Of a stretch of DNA of 64,000 nt, positions 62,731-64,000 are shown one piece after another. Every line of letters starts with the position of its first letter. Positions within the stretch are counted from its first letter, which is position 1. The notes under the pieces were generated by a model. The model saw only the letters and a program-made list of their open reading frames with translations. It did no database searches and was not told the origin of the DNA. Position numbers and translations under genes: made by a program. This stretch comes from Mycetocola tolaasinivorans (GTDB lineage Bacteria > Actinomycetota > Actinomycetes > Actinomycetales > Microbacteriaceae). The DNA is taken from positions 62,001 to 126,000 of the forward strand of contig NZ_RCUX01000004.1 in the NCBI RefSeq assembly GCF_003667565.1. The letters run 5' to 3'.

Positions 62731-63992
62731 GCGGCATCAAAGACCTGAAGAAGATCTTCGGTAACGGCAACACCTCGAGCCTGCGTCAGCTGGGCATCCT
62801 GGTCAGCCTGGTAGTGATCATCCTGCTCTTCAACGGTCTCACCGACGGCGCGACCCTGCTGCCCACCAACCTGAGCAACGTCGTCTCGCAGAACTCCTAC
62901 ATCCTGATCCTCGCGATCGGTATGGTCATGGTGATCATCGCCGGCCACATCGACCTCTCGGTCGGTTCGGTCGCGGCCCTCACCGGCGTGATCGTGGCGA
63001 AGATGATGAACGACTTCAACGTGCCCTGGCCGCTGGCGATCATCGCCGGCCTGGTGGTTGGTCTGATCATCGGTGCCTGGCAGGGCTTCTGGGTGGCGTA
63101 CGTGGGCATCCCCGCATTCATCGTGACCCTCGCCGGCATGATGCTCTTCCGCGGTCTGCAGCTCATGATCGGTAACTCCACCGCCGTGCCGGTTCCGAAC
63201 GACTACCAGTCGCTCCTCGCCGGCGTGCTGCCCGAGGTGGGCCCCAACACCGGGTTCAACAACCTGACCCTGCTGCTCGGCCTGATCGCCGTGGTCGCCG
63301 TGATCTGGCGCGATATTCGTGCCCGTCGTGCCGCACAGCGCACCGGTGCCGACGCCGTTCCGACCTGGGTTGTGGTGGTGCGCCTCGCGCTGCTGACCGC
63401 GATCATCGCCTTCGCCACCTTCCTGTTCGCCGGGGCCGACGTGGGCAAGAGCTTCCCGAACTCGGGTATCGTGCTCATCATCCTGATCCTGCTCTACTCG
63501 TTCCTGACCCGCCGCACCATCATCGGCCGCCACATCTACGCCGTGGGTGGCAACAAGCGGGCCGCCGAGCTCTCCGGTGTGAACACCAAGCGCATCAACT
63601 TCCTCGTCATGATGAACATGTCGATGCTCGCCGCCCTCGCCGGAATGCTCTACATCGCCCGGGCCGGTGCCGCCGGCGCAATGGACGGTACCAACTGGGA
63701 GCTCGACGCGATCGCCGCCGTCTTCATCGGTGGTGCCGCGGTGGCCGGTGGTATCGGAACCGTTCCGGGTTCGATCATCGGTGGTCTGGTCATGGCCTTC
63801 CTGAACAACGGTCTGCAGCTGATCGGTGTGGGCTCTGACAAGGTGCTCATCATCAAGGGCCTCGTGCTCCTCGCCGCCGTTGCCATCGACGTGATCAACA
63901 AGAACAGCGGCCGATTCTCCGTGATCGGGGCCCTCACCGCCCGTCGCAACCGCAACGGCGACGAGCTGGGCGTTCCCGTCAACAAGTCCTAA
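62727..63992 (+). CDS. gguB: multiple-monosaccharide ABC transporter permease (GguB/MmsB type)
   Basis: Permease of 421 residues with about ten helices, in the ribose/xylose-type family, long form as in GguB. The first 20 residues are cytoplasmic, [20 protein letters not shown] is an early helix, the central loop ([19 protein letters not shown]) is charged, and [19 protein letters not shown] and [19 protein letters not shown] are family signatures. It starts four bases before the gguA stop. The window ends 8 bases after its stop. Confidence 0.92.
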   Translation: MSGIKDLKKIFGNGNTSSLRQLGILVSLVVIILLFNGLTDGATLLPTNLSNVVSQNSYILILAIGMVMVIIAGHIDLSVGSVAALTGVIVAKMMNDFNVPWPLAIIAGLVVGLIIGAWQGFWVAYVGIPAFIVTLAGMMLFRGLQLMIGNSTAVPVPNDYQSLLAGVLPEVGPNTGFNNLTLLLGLIAVVAVIWRDIRARRAAQRTGADAVPTWVVVVRLALLTAIIAFATFLFAGADVGKSFPNSGIVLIILILLYSFLTRRTIIGRHIYAVGGNKRAAELSGVNTKRINFLVMMNMSMLAALAGMLYIARAGAAGAMDGTNWELDAIAAVFIGGAAVAGGIGTVPGSIIGGLVMAFLNNGLQLIGVGSDKVLIIKGLVLLAAVAIDVINKNSGRFSVIGALTARRNRNGDELGVPVNKS

Positions 63993-64000
63993 ATTTTTCC

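Overview
The window is GC-rich chromosomal DNA from a high-GC Gram-positive actinobacterium. The best fit is the family Microbacteriaceae, inferred from family signatures and not from a database search. The indicators are the SigK/RskA pair, the succinylase-type lysine genes dapC, dapD and dapE, actinobacterial DUF3117 and DUF4245 proteins, a short-chain Z-prenyl synthase, EfeUOB and a GguAB sugar transporter. Many genes are preceded by a TANNNT box exactly six bases before the start codon, the usual layout of leaderless actinobacterial transcripts. I see no rRNA, tRNA, CRISPR array, transposase or integrase.

Layout. 1-5.4 kb: the end of sigK with rskA, an MFS transporter, a hemolysin III-like protein, a prenyl synthase, a non-coding stretch with repeated ACGCT motifs and a SIMPL protein. 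5.5-19.7 kb: housekeeping genes: an orphan prepilin peptidase, fumC, carbonic anhydrase, DUF4245, xseB/xseA, ispH, a repeat-bearing membrane protein, class II aldolase, two adjacent glpX-type bisphosphatases, rmuC, a GntR regulator and ychF. 19.7-24.5 kb: an accessory stretch with higBA (higB lacks a normal start codon), a DUF6998-like protein, GNAT and GrpB proteins, an MNT/HEPN toxin-antitoxin pair behind a perfect AT-rich inverted repeat, and small proteins of unknown role. 25.1-38.4 kb: two complete but differently built peptide ABC transporters. The first is divergent from an Lrp regulator. The two are separated by an NrtR-like regulator and a CPBP protein.

38.5-45.4 kb: a PH-domain membrane protein, typA/bipA, and a SipW-type secretion locus in which the signal peptidase is fused to an extracellular domain ending in an LPHTG sorting signal and sits among three small secreted proteins, followed by an APH-family kinase. 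45.5-49.2 kb: the efeUOB iron-uptake operon with an IdeR/DtxR-like box upstream. 49.2-60 kb: a membrane protein, ferredoxin, dapC, citrate synthase, three tandem paralogous membrane proteins of unknown function, a CYTH protein, dapD divergent from dapE, and DUF3117. 60-64 kb: a LacI regulator, then a promoter with a perfect operator-like palindrome, a possible 19-residue leader ORF, and gguA-gguB without an adjacent binding-protein gene.

The most unusual items are the signal peptidase-LPXTG fusion, the three tandem membrane paralogues, the higB start-codon anomaly, the ACGCT repeats, and the hairpin or operator elements next to the toxin-antitoxin, peptide-transport and sugar-transport genes.
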